NCBI GenBank assembly: GCA_030690875.1
Contig: JAUYFP010000031.1
Coordinates: forward strand, 1-19,609
Source of the DNA: a bacterium
GTDB taxonomy: Bacteria; Patescibacteriota; Patescibacteriia; UBA1558; GWA2-36-10
Length of the DNA stretch: 19,609 bases
Direction: 5' to 3'
The stretch's first letter is position 1, and every line of letters starts with the position of its first letter. The position numbers and the translations under genes were made by a program. The notes under the pieces are model-generated. The model was not told the DNA's origin. It saw only the letters and a program-made list of their open reading frames with translations, and did no database searches. Shown here piece after piece: positions 1 through 6,149 of this stretch.

Positions 1-1
1 A

Positions 2-556
2 ATGCCTTTGGATAAATTGGGCTTAAAACAAAGAAAATTATTGCAAAAAAAATTAAAACAAATAAAACTGGAAAAACTCTATGCCAGTGAATTGATTAGG
101 AGTCAAGAAACCGCTGAACTTTATGCCAAGGAGTATAATAAAAAAATTTTTGTTGACAAAAGGTTGGATGAAATAGGCTGGAAAGATTGGTATAAAATCA
201 GATATTTCAACATGTCCGATAAAACTAGAATGAAAAGAGTGAGTAAATACAAAAAAATGGACAAAGAACTTTACAAACTTCACCAAAGAGTAAGAAGGCT
301 TTTGGCGGACATTTACAAAAAAAATAAAGGCAAAAGAATCGGCATCTTCTGCCACGGCAACTTAATCAGAGCTATGATAACTAGTATTTTGCATACTGAT
401 GTGATTGGCTTTTTATCAATAGAAATATACCAATCATCAGTCACTAAGCTAGTGATAGACAAAAACGGCTACATTAAAATAAATTATATCAATAATATCA
501 GTCACTTGCCCAGTAAACCAAAGGAAGATTTATTTTTGGCCGCTCTAAATCAATAA
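2..556 (+). CDS. Histidine phosphatase family protein, 5' end cut by window edge
   Basis: C-terminal part of a phosphoglycerate-mutase-like (histidine phosphatase) protein. The frame is open to the window edge, and the N-terminal RHG motif with the phospho-accepting histidine must lie upstream, so the ATG at position 2 is probably internal. Visible family features are YASELIRSQETAELY (the usual 'SxLxRaxQTA' segment), an acidic DKRLDEIGWKDW stretch where the family has its substrate-contact Glu, and GIFCHGNLIRAM carrying the second catalytic histidine. Members dephosphorylate small phosphorylated metabolites or act as mutases; the substrate cannot be told from this. A plus-strand terminator follows at 607-629. 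The family call is firm, the exact role unknown. Confidence 0.85.
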   Translation: MPLDKLGLKQRKLLQKKLKQIKLEKLYASELIRSQETAELYAKEYNKKIFVDKRLDEIGWKDWYKIRYFNMSDKTRMKRVSKYKKMDKELYKLHQRVRRLLADIYKKNKGKRIGIFCHGNLIRAMITSILHTDVIGFLSIEIYQSSVTKLVIDKNGYIKINYINNISHLPSKPKEDLFLAALNQ

Positions 557-606
557 TTAAAATACCTCTCTCTCCTCCTCTTTCTGGATTTTTCATAAAT
601 TATTTT

Positions 607-629
607 TCAACCTTCGAGGTTGATTTTTT
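607..629 (+). terminator. Rho-independent terminator after the phosphatase gene
   Basis: A 7-bp perfect stem, TCAACCT (607-613) with AGGTTGA (617-623), has a 3-nt loop and is followed by six T (624-629). It is 50 nt after the phosphatase stop and oriented to end that transcript. On the other strand the hairpin is followed by A, so it is not a good terminator for the converging minus-strand genes. Confidence 0.75.
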
Positions 630-705
630 AGCTGGCGAAAATTGCCAAAACAATAGCAACAACAAGCAAAGCGACTATTACCCAGAAAAATTTTGGTGGC
701 TTCAT
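628..705 (-). CDS. Probable 25-residue single-pass membrane peptide
   Basis: A minus-strand reading frame from ATG (705-703) to TAA (630-628) encodes 25 residues. It starts MKPPKFFW, continues with about 15 hydrophobic residues (VIVALLVVAIVLAIF) and ends AS. That is one membrane helix with a positively charged N-terminus. It lies 10 nt downstream of the two-helix membrane protein gene at 716-970 on the same strand and would be the last gene of that group. No clear ribosome binding site is seen. Many AT-rich genomes carry such single-helix peptides of unknown role, but a chance frame cannot be excluded. Confidence 0.45.
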   Translation of the reverse strand: MKPPKFFWVIVALLVVAIVLAIFAS

Positions 706-715
706 ATTTTTTTAA

Positions 716-970
716 TTATTTATTAATAAAAAACCAAACTAATGAAAATATTCCTAATAAAACTGCCATGAATAAAATAATAAATAAAAATCTTTTTTGT
801 TTAAAATTAATAGTTTTTTTCTTTTGTTTTTTCTCCAGATTTTCATTAGGATCTTCGGAAATAGGACTTTTTTCAACTTGAAAACGATAAATAGATAAAA
901 TAGCCATTAACACTATAATGACCGCCACCAAAGTCATAATCGCCGACCATTGCTGATTGCTTTGCTCCAT
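716..970 (-). CDS. Small membrane protein with two predicted helices, unknown function
   Basis: The chosen start is the ATG at 970 (MEQSNQQW), 2 nt after the TspO stop codon. A longer start at 997 would overlap TspO by 25 nt. The 84-residue product has a hydrophobic helix near residues 10-27 (IMTLVAVIIVLMAIL), a charged, lysine-rich middle (about 33-58) and a second helix near 60-82 ending FFINK. I do not recognise the family. Tight coupling to the TspO gene suggests co-expression with it and with the MgtE-like transporter. Confidence 0.7.
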   Translation of the reverse strand: MEQSNQQWSAIMTLVAVIIVLMAILSIYRFQVEKSPISEDPNENLEKKQKKKTINFKQKRFLFIILFMAVLLGIFSLVWFFINK

Positions 971-972
971 AA

Positions 973-1464
973 TTATCTTGCTAAATTTAATTGCCAAATA
1001 CTATAATTGAGCAGAGTGGCGAAACTGACCCAGAGAAAATACGGCACTAGAAGATAAGCGGCCCTTTTATCAATATTGCAAAAACTGAAAATTAAATAAA
1101 CTATAAACAGCCAGAGAAAACTAATGTCCAATAATGCCAAGCCAATATTTTTTTGGCCAAAAAATATTACTGACCACAGAGTATTGAAAAAAAGATGCGC
1201 AATAAATAACCAAAAAGCCAATTTATTAGCTGGCTTATCAAGTCCTTTTTGCCAAACTAGATAAAGGGCTATGGCCATAAGCAAAAATAAAGTTGTCCAA
1301 ACCGGAGCAAAAAGCCAGTTGGGCGGATTAAAACTCGGCTTAACTAGTTGGGCGTACCAGCTGTCTATAGCCGGCCGGGTAAAAAAAGAACCTATAATGC
1401 CAGTCAGCTGGCAAATGATAATCGCTACTGCTAATTTAAATAAGTTTTGTTTTTGCATATTCAT
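973..1464 (-). CDS. TspO/MBR family membrane protein
   Basis: 163 residues with five hydrophobic segments, the size and topology of the TspO/MBR (translocator protein / mitochondrial benzodiazepine receptor-like) family. Hallmarks are SWYAQLVKPSFNPPNW followed by FAPVWT (the conserved W-x-KP-x-NPP-x-W-x-F-x-P-W block), NTLWSVIFFG in the third helix region, and LVPYFLWVSFATLLN near the C-terminus. Family members bind porphyrins and other hydrophobic ligands in the membrane; the role here is unknown. It starts 6 nt after the MgtE-like gene, with two in-frame ATGs (1464 and 1458) as possible starts. Co-transcription with both neighbours is likely. Confidence 0.92.
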   Translation of the reverse strand: MNMQKQNLFKLAVAIIICQLTGIIGSFFTRPAIDSWYAQLVKPSFNPPNWLFAPVWTTLFLLMAIALYLVWQKGLDKPANKLAFWLFIAHLFFNTLWSVIFFGQKNIGLALLDISFLWLFIVYLIFSFCNIDKRAAYLLVPYFLWVSFATLLNYSIWQLNLAR

Positions 1465-1470
1465 ATTATT

Positions 1471-2460
1471 TTATAATAACCATTCCGCAACTAATAAATA
1501 TATAGTGACACTTAAAATATCCTGAATAATAGTGGCTACTGGCCCGCTGGCATTGGCTGGATCAGAATTTAATTTACTAAAAGCATAAGGTATAAATAAA
1601 CCGGTAATTACGGAAGATAATATTGCCAGTAGCATTGCCAAAGCCAAAACAAAACCAATAAATAAATTATTATAAAAAACCCAAGAAATCAATAAAACCA
1701 AAAAACTAATAACCAATCCCATCGTTACAACCACCAACAGCTGACGAAAAAAATACAAAAAGAATTTAATTTTTGAATTAATAGCTAAATCCCTAACTAC
1801 AAAAAAACCAATTTGTGTTCCTACGGCGCTGGCCATATAGACAATCAATGGTATAAAAGAAGCCAGAATGATATTTTCCGATAAGGTGTTTTCAAAAAAA
1901 CCAATAATCTTGGCGGCTAGTATTCCCCCAAACAGCCCAATTAGCAACCATGGCAAGCGGTGTTTTAAAGATAAAAATAAAGACATTGATGTCACATCAT
2001 CAATGTTTAATTTATGATGCCCAACACCAGCTAAATGCAAAATATCCTCCTGCGCTTCTCTATATAAAGTATCTAGAATCACATCACTTAAAACCGCTCC
2101 TAAAAATTTACCACTTGGATCAACTACCGGCACAGATTTAATGTTGTGGCGCAAAGATAGAAAAGCCACCCGCTCTTTATCAGTATGCGGGTGAACAACT
2201 ACTAAATCCTTTATCATCACCTCGCCTACTTTTTTGCTTTTTGGCTGACGAAAAATTTCCTTAATGGACATGACGCCTAGCAATTTCCCCTGTTTGTTGA
2301 CTACATAAACATAATCTATAGAGTCCAGTTTTTTTACATTTTCCAAAAGATAATTTTCCAGTGTGGTAATACTGCTCTCTGGGTCGCTCAAAGGCACTTT
2401 CGCAGTCATTAAACTACCAGCCATTTTTTTACTATAAACTATTGCTCCATTTTTTTCCAT
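1471..2460 (-). CDS. mgtE-like: MgtE-like divalent cation transporter lacking the N domain
   Basis: 329 residues, against roughly 450 for classical MgtE. The protein enters almost at once at the junction motif AGSLMT (residues 14-19) that normally follows the MgtE_N domain. Two CBS domains follow (about 20-75 and 76-135), then an amphipathic connecting helix and five hydrophobic segments from about residue 168. The C-terminal DPANASGPVATIIQD corresponds to the conserved MgtE last-helix segment with the pore aspartate. CBS domains in this family sense Mg2+ and gate the pore. The missing N domain is either a genuine reduction or a mis-set start; no upstream in-frame extension is offered. It heads a group with the TspO and small membrane protein genes. 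Confidence 0.88.
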   Translation of the reverse strand: MEKNGAIVYSKKMAGSLMTAKVPLSDPESSITTLENYLLENVKKLDSIDYVYVVNKQGKLLGVMSIKEIFRQPKSKKVGEVMIKDLVVVHPHTDKERVAFLSLRHNIKSVPVVDPSGKFLGAVLSDVILDTLYREAQEDILHLAGVGHHKLNIDDVTSMSLFLSLKHRLPWLLIGLFGGILAAKIIGFFENTLSENIILASFIPLIVYMASAVGTQIGFFVVRDLAINSKIKFFLYFFRQLLVVVTMGLVISFLVLLISWVFYNNLFIGFVLALAMLLAILSSVITGLFIPYAFSKLNSDPANASGPVATIIQDILSVTIYLLVAEWLL

Positions 2461-2509
2461 TTTTATTCTTAATGTCTATAATAATACTACATTTTGACTA
2501 AAAAATGAA

Positions 2510-2941
2510 TTATTTAAAAAATAATTTTTTATATTTAGCTAAAATTAGCTTTTTGATTTCCAAGGGTTGCAAATTCAGCTTACTCAAATCAGCTAAATCA
2601 TACCATTTAAATTCATATTTACCCGGGTATTTTGAATTTGGTGTTAGTTCCGGACCAGTGCCAGTACCTAATTTACCGCCAATAATATCAGCCAAATAAA
2701 AATACTCCATTTGGCCTTCTAATCCCGGCTTTTGGCAAGGCAAGTTGGTCAGCAAATCCCCTGCTTTGATGTCTAAACCCGTTTCTTCCTTTACTTCCCT
2801 AATTAGAGCTTGCTCTTCGCTTTCGCCCTTTTCTATCTGTCCACCTGGGCAGGCCCAATAAATTCTTTCATTGATAGTTCTCTTTACCAAAAGAATTTTG
2901 TTGCCGGAAATAATAATAGCTCTGGATCTAACTTGCTTCAT
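2510..2941 (-). CDS. Nudix hydrolase
   Basis: 143 residues with a complete Nudix box at about residues 34-56: GGQIEKGESEEQALIREV followed by KEETGL, matching G-x5-E-x7-REUxEExGU. The glutamates bind the divalent metal used to hydrolyse nucleoside-diphosphate-linked substrates. The N-terminus (RSRAIIISGNKILLVKRT) is the usual first strand and turn of the fold, so the ATG at 2941 is a natural start. Substrate specificity cannot be read from the sequence. The gene is 49 nt upstream of the MgtE-like gene on the same strand and may or may not share its transcript. Confidence 0.93.
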   Translation of the reverse strand: MKQVRSRAIIISGNKILLVKRTINERIYWACPGGQIEKGESEEQALIREVKEETGLDIKAGDLLTNLPCQKPGLEGQMEYFYLADIIGGKLGTGTGPELTPNSKYPGKYEFKWYDLADLSKLNLQPLEIKKLILAKYKKLFFK

Positions 2942-3029
2942 GGCTCAATTTTCCCATTTTATTGACAAAAAATCAAGTTAAAGGGAAAATCGCCTACACA
3001 TATCTATATCCTTGAATTTTTGCTAAAAT

Positions 3030-3035
3030 TATAAT
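3030..3035 (+). promoter_or_regulatory. Candidate -10 box for tRNA-Ala
   Basis: A perfect TATAAT lies 50 nt upstream of the tRNA-Ala gene, which would give a leader of about 43 nt. No convincing -35 box is at the standard distance; TTGAAT at 3012-3017 is too close (12-nt spacer). Confidence 0.4.
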
Positions 3036-3085
3036 AAAATAGACTAGCCACTTTATAGAGTATGGTGTAATTGCCTATTACTAGG

Positions 3086-3162
3086 GGGCCGTTAGCTCAG
3101 TTGGCTAGAGCGCTACATTCGCATTGTAGAGGTCGGGAGTTCGACTCTCCCACGGTCCACCA
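3086..3162 (+). tRNA. tRNA-Ala (anticodon CGC), CCA encoded
   Basis: The acceptor strands GGGCCGT (3086-3092) and ACGGTCC (3152-3158) pair throughout and include a G3-U70 wobble, the main identity element of alanine tRNAs. The anticodon stem CTACA/TGTAG encloses the loop TTCGCAT, reading anticodon CGC for GCG codons. The T-arm is GGGAG-TTCGACT-CTCCC. Discriminator A and CCA are encoded (3159-3162). A short G+C-rich patch with repeated TTCG/CTTCG motifs follows at about 3173-3218. Confidence 0.97.
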
Positions 3163-3251
3163 AAGACGATTTGTCGCCTCGTTCGGAGCTTCGCCCCTCG
3201 CTTCGGCGGGCAATTCGGCCAGATAATTCCATAGATTTTTGAAATAAACAG

Positions 3252-3464
3252 TCATTTTTTCCGCCAAAATTTGGTTCTTATTATTCGCAAACCAACAAAA
3301 ACAATAAAACTAATACCTGACCAAACATGTAAATCTGTAATAAATGAATATTCTAACGATCCCCCTTTTATATAATTCATAAATAGAGGGATAGAAGTAA
3401 TCGCAACGATAACAAAACTTAAAATACATAAAAATTTAATCGGTTTAGATGTTTTGTTGTTCAT
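3252..3464 (-). CDS. Small two-helix membrane protein (DUF4405-like)
   Basis: 70 residues with two hydrophobic helices (about 10-28 and 46-63) and a basic C-terminus (RTKFWRKK). The second helix starts DLHVWSGISFIVFVGLRI, a His-x-x-x-Gly pattern that resembles the haem-ligand-type helices of DUF4405/cytochrome b-like small proteins. That resemblance is weak. It is the last gene of the minus-strand ABC operon, 48 nt after the ATPase stop, and may be an accessory of the exporter or unrelated. Confidence 0.6.
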   Translation of the reverse strand: MNNKTSKPIKFLCILSFVIVAITSIPLFMNYIKGGSLEYSFITDLHVWSGISFIVFVGLRIIRTKFWRKK

Positions 3465-3512
3465 ATTATTTTATTTAATTGTTATCTATTTTTCTTAACT
3501 TTATTCCTTTTA

Positions 3513-4193
3513 TTATTTTGATAAAATTATATCCTTCTCAATTCGTCCATCACGTATATAAATCATTCTTTGCGCCATTTTTGCAAATTCTTCTTCGTGC
3601 GAAACCATGATAATTGTTTGTCCCTCTTGGTGTAACTGAAGGAGAGCTGACATTAAATCGTGAGATCTCGCGGTATCCAAACTTGCTGTTGGCTCATCAG
3701 CAAAAAGAATTTTTGGCTTTCTTACAATCGCTCGAATTACGCTCACGCGTTGCATCTCGCCCCCTGAAAGCTGACTCGGCAAGTGATCAATTTGCTTAAG
3801 CATGCCGAAAGAGGTAAATATTTTAATGGCCTCATGTTTTGCTTTTGCATAATTATCCCCAAGCATCAAGCTCGGTAGTAGGGTATTCTCCAACGCAGTA
3901 AATTCAGGAATGAGCGCGGAATCCTGAAATACAAAACCAAAATTTTTCAAACGAAAACGCGTCGCTTCAGCTTCTTTAAAATGCGATACATCAATTCCGT
4001 CAATAATAATTGATCCGCTTGTGGGTTTATCTAAGAGACTTATTTGATACAATAGGGTGGATTTGCCAGCTCCAGACGGTCCCATTATAGAAAGAAATTG
4101 ACCCTCCGGCACCTCAAGATCAATGCTTTTTAAGACATTGGTGACAATATCACCTTTTATAAAATTTTTTACTATTGCTGTAACTTTAATCAT
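3513..4193 (-). CDS. ABC transporter ATP-binding protein, LolD/MacB type
   Basis: 226 residues, a single complete ABC ATPase domain. Walker A is GPSGAGKST (about residues 38-46). The Q-loop sits in FVFQDSAL, the signature is LSGGEMQR (about 142-149), Walker B is ILFADEPTASLD and the switch histidine is in MVSHEEE. The closest type is the LolD/MacB/FtsE class, which works with FtsX-like permeases, and exactly such a permease gene lies 12 nt upstream. The complex probably uses ATP on the cytoplasmic face to drive movement of its partner's extracytoplasmic domain, for export of lipids, peptides or antimicrobials. The substrate is unknown. Confidence 0.95.
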   Translation of the reverse strand: MIKVTAIVKNFIKGDIVTNVLKSIDLEVPEGQFLSIMGPSGAGKSTLLYQISLLDKPTSGSIIIDGIDVSHFKEAEATRFRLKNFGFVFQDSALIPEFTALENTLLPSLMLGDNYAKAKHEAIKIFTSFGMLKQIDHLPSQLSGGEMQRVSVIRAIVRKPKILFADEPTASLDTARSHDLMSALLQLHQEGQTIIMVSHEEEFAKMAQRMIYIRDGRIEKDIILSK

Positions 4194-4205
4194 AATTATT
4201 AATTT

Positions 4206-5474
4206 TTATCTTCCTAAAATAGCGTCAAGCGTATTTTGCCGAATAATAAGCCAGGCGGGAATGAATGCTGAAATAATCGACGATATAAATAACACCACAA
4301 CGCGTATTGAGACATATAGCGATGTGAGAAGTAATTGCCCATCCGCCATTGGCAAAGAGATAGGATTTTTCATAAAATATGGCTGTAAAAAAACAAAAAG
4401 CGCAATCAGGCCAAGAATCACACCAACCGCTACATAAAAAATGATTTGAAAAACATAAGACAAAATAAGCGTTGGCGCAGAAATTCCTTGTGCTTTTAAA
4501 ATGCCAAGATACCTTCGGCGACTCGATGCATTGACATATATAATGACAAAAATAGTTATGACGCCGACTAGCAGAGCCGTGACGCTAACGATATTTCCAA
4601 TTAACCTAAAAGCTTTTTTAAGATCGCCGACTGCCGAAGGTATTGCTTCGTCGGATGATTTTATATCATTCCTATCTCCTCTTGAAATACCCCTCAATTC
4701 TTTAATAAGTGATGTGGAGCTTATATCACCGCCTGTGACAACCGCAATTTCCGAATAATCATTTCCTTGCTTTGAAAGTAATTGGCGCAGTATTTTTTGA
4801 TTTATGAAAGCTCTTTGATCAACTGTTGACGATTTAGAGTTTAAAATGCCAATAACGGTAAATTCGTATAAATTATTGTTTGAAAAACGAATACGAACCT
4901 TATCCCCAATTAACACGTGTCCCAATGATGCCTCACTACCCGTCTTACTTGATATATATCCATCTACCAGAGACGATCCTAACACAATAGAATCCCAATT
5001 TTCATCAAGAAATGACCCGGCAATAACGCGCTGGTCTATGTTGGTAACTCGTGTTTCAAGAATAGGTTCAAGCCCAGCTATTACCGCGCTTACTCTCGAT
5101 GGATTTTTTCCACCAGTTACATTTTTATACTCATATTCTATACTCACCCCGCTTGTTAGTCTTGGGGAATAGTGGACATTAGGAACCCCATTGAGAAGGG
5201 AAAAAATATCACCCGTGTTTTGGATGTAGTTGTATTCTTTCGCCGGTTCAATAAATATATCGCCGGTAAGCGAATCTTTCACTTTAACGCCAACATCTTC
5301 GGTAATACCAACGAGAAGCCCTCCCACCACTATGAGATTAAGAAAAGTTAACAGTAAAATAAAAACTGTGACGAATTTTACTGTTAAAGAACCACGCTGA
5401 ATACTCTTAGACGCAATAAAAAATGCAGTGCGTATAATAAGTCTTAAATTGTTTGATTGTATAGGCATATACAT
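4206..5474 (-). CDS. ABC transporter permease, MacB/FtsX-like
   Basis: 422 residues in the MacB/FtsX topology. One N-terminal helix (about 30-55) is followed by a large extracytoplasmic domain (about 56-290, MacB periplasmic-core type) and three helices near 296-320, 338-365 and 385-410, ending in a short tail with the common 'ixxxxxxDAILGR'-type finish. Start choice is open between ATG 5474 and ATG 5468; neither has a strong ribosome site. It lies 18 nt after the PadR gene and 12 nt before its ATPase, so the three are very probably one transcript. The family includes macrolide exporters, lipoprotein-release systems and bacteriocin-resistance pumps. Confidence 0.92.
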   Translation of the reverse strand: MYMPIQSNNLRLIIRTAFFIASKSIQRGSLTVKFVTVFILLLTFLNLIVVGGLLVGITEDVGVKVKDSLTGDIFIEPAKEYNYIQNTGDIFSLLNGVPNVHYSPRLTSGVSIEYEYKNVTGGKNPSRVSAVIAGLEPILETRVTNIDQRVIAGSFLDENWDSIVLGSSLVDGYISSKTGSEASLGHVLIGDKVRIRFSNNNLYEFTVIGILNSKSSTVDQRAFINQKILRQLLSKQGNDYSEIAVVTGGDISSTSLIKELRGISRGDRNDIKSSDEAIPSAVGDLKKAFRLIGNIVSVTALLVGVITIFVIIYVNASSRRRYLGILKAQGISAPTLILSYVFQIIFYVAVGVILGLIALFVFLQPYFMKNPISLPMADGQLLLTSLYVSIRVVVLFISSIISAFIPAWLIIRQNTLDAILGR

Positions 5475-5492
5475 CGTATCTTTATATTATTT

Positions 5493-5879
5493 TCATTTTA
5501 TTTTTTTATCTCTAAAATATTTTTCATAAATACTAATCACTTTATCCATTATCTTTTTTCTTTCTATAATCATTTCTAGCCATGTTTTCAAAAGTCTTGC
5601 TCCTTGTCTAGTCACGCGGTAAATTCTTTTATCAGGTGCCCCCTTATTTTTTTCCCATTTAGAAATTAAAAGATTATTTTTCTCCATCCGTCGTAGCAGA
5701 GTATACGCTGTCCCATATTTGATTTGGTGCCTGCCTTCAGATAAGTCCTTGATTAATTTAACCACCTTATATCCATAAGAGGGTTTTTCATAAAGCACTC
5801 TCAAAATTAAAAATTGTACCCAGCTTCTTTCTGGATACCCTCTGCTACACCCGCAATCAATTTCCTTTTTTCCATTCAT
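5493..5879 (-). CDS. PadR family transcriptional repressor
   Basis: About 128 residues with a PadR-type winged helix: VQFLILRVLYEKPSYGYKVV (helix 1 and the GYxxx turn), YGTAYTLLRRMEKNNLL (recognition helix) and the wing KNKGAPDKRIYRVTRQG, then a C-terminal dimerisation helix. The ATG at 5879 is preferred over a TTG at 5888 because the TTG lies inside the palindrome, upstream of the expected transcript start. The protein begins with an unusual Cys-Gly-Cys (DCGCSRGYPERS), which could bind metal or respond to redox state. As the first gene of an ABC exporter operon it most likely represses the operon until ligand binds. Confidence 0.9.
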   Translation of the reverse strand: MNGKKEIDCGCSRGYPERSWVQFLILRVLYEKPSYGYKVVKLIKDLSEGRHQIKYGTAYTLLRRMEKNNLLISKWEKNKGAPDKRIYRVTRQGARLLKTWLEMIIERKKIMDKVISIYEKYFRDKKIK

Positions 5880-5898
5880 ATATAACAATGTTATATAT
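5878..5898 (-). promoter_or_regulatory. Candidate PadR operator overlapping the operon promoter
   Basis: A perfect inverted repeat, ATATATAAC (5878-5886) and GTTATATAT (5890-5898), with a 3-nt spacer. On the minus strand a consensus -35 TTGACA (5916-5911) and a -10-like TATAAC (5895-5890, spacer 15) fall over its right arm. Transcription would start about 4-6 nt before the ATG at 5879, an almost leaderless message. A repressor bound here would block the promoter directly, the usual autoregulation mode of PadR proteins. Confidence 0.65.
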
Positions 5899-5932
5899 TA
5901 GATTGCTTTTTGTCAATAGATATGTTATGAAT

Positions 5933-5950
5933 ATGATGATATATCATCAT
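5933..5950. repeat. 18-bp perfect palindrome in the divergent intergenic region
   Basis: ATGATGATATATCATCAT is identical to its reverse complement. It sits between the PadR gene and the plus-strand 1287-residue gene, about 200 nt before the latter. It may be a second operator. The rest of 5951-6149 is AT-rich without a recognisable gene; a TAGAAT at 6114-6119 is a weak candidate -10 for the gene at 6150. Confidence 0.55.
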
Positions 5951-6149
5951 TTATAATAAGGTGAAATACATCTGGAGTTATGTTAAACGGAAAATGAGAA
6001 AACATGATGGAATACCTAAAAAAAATCATTTTTACCTGAAAAAAGCAGAATTTAGATTCAATAATCGCAACAATAATTTAATTAACACATTAACCAAAAT
6101 TGTCCTTAAGAGTTAGAATCTTCTGGGCAAGACCATAAATTTTAATACT

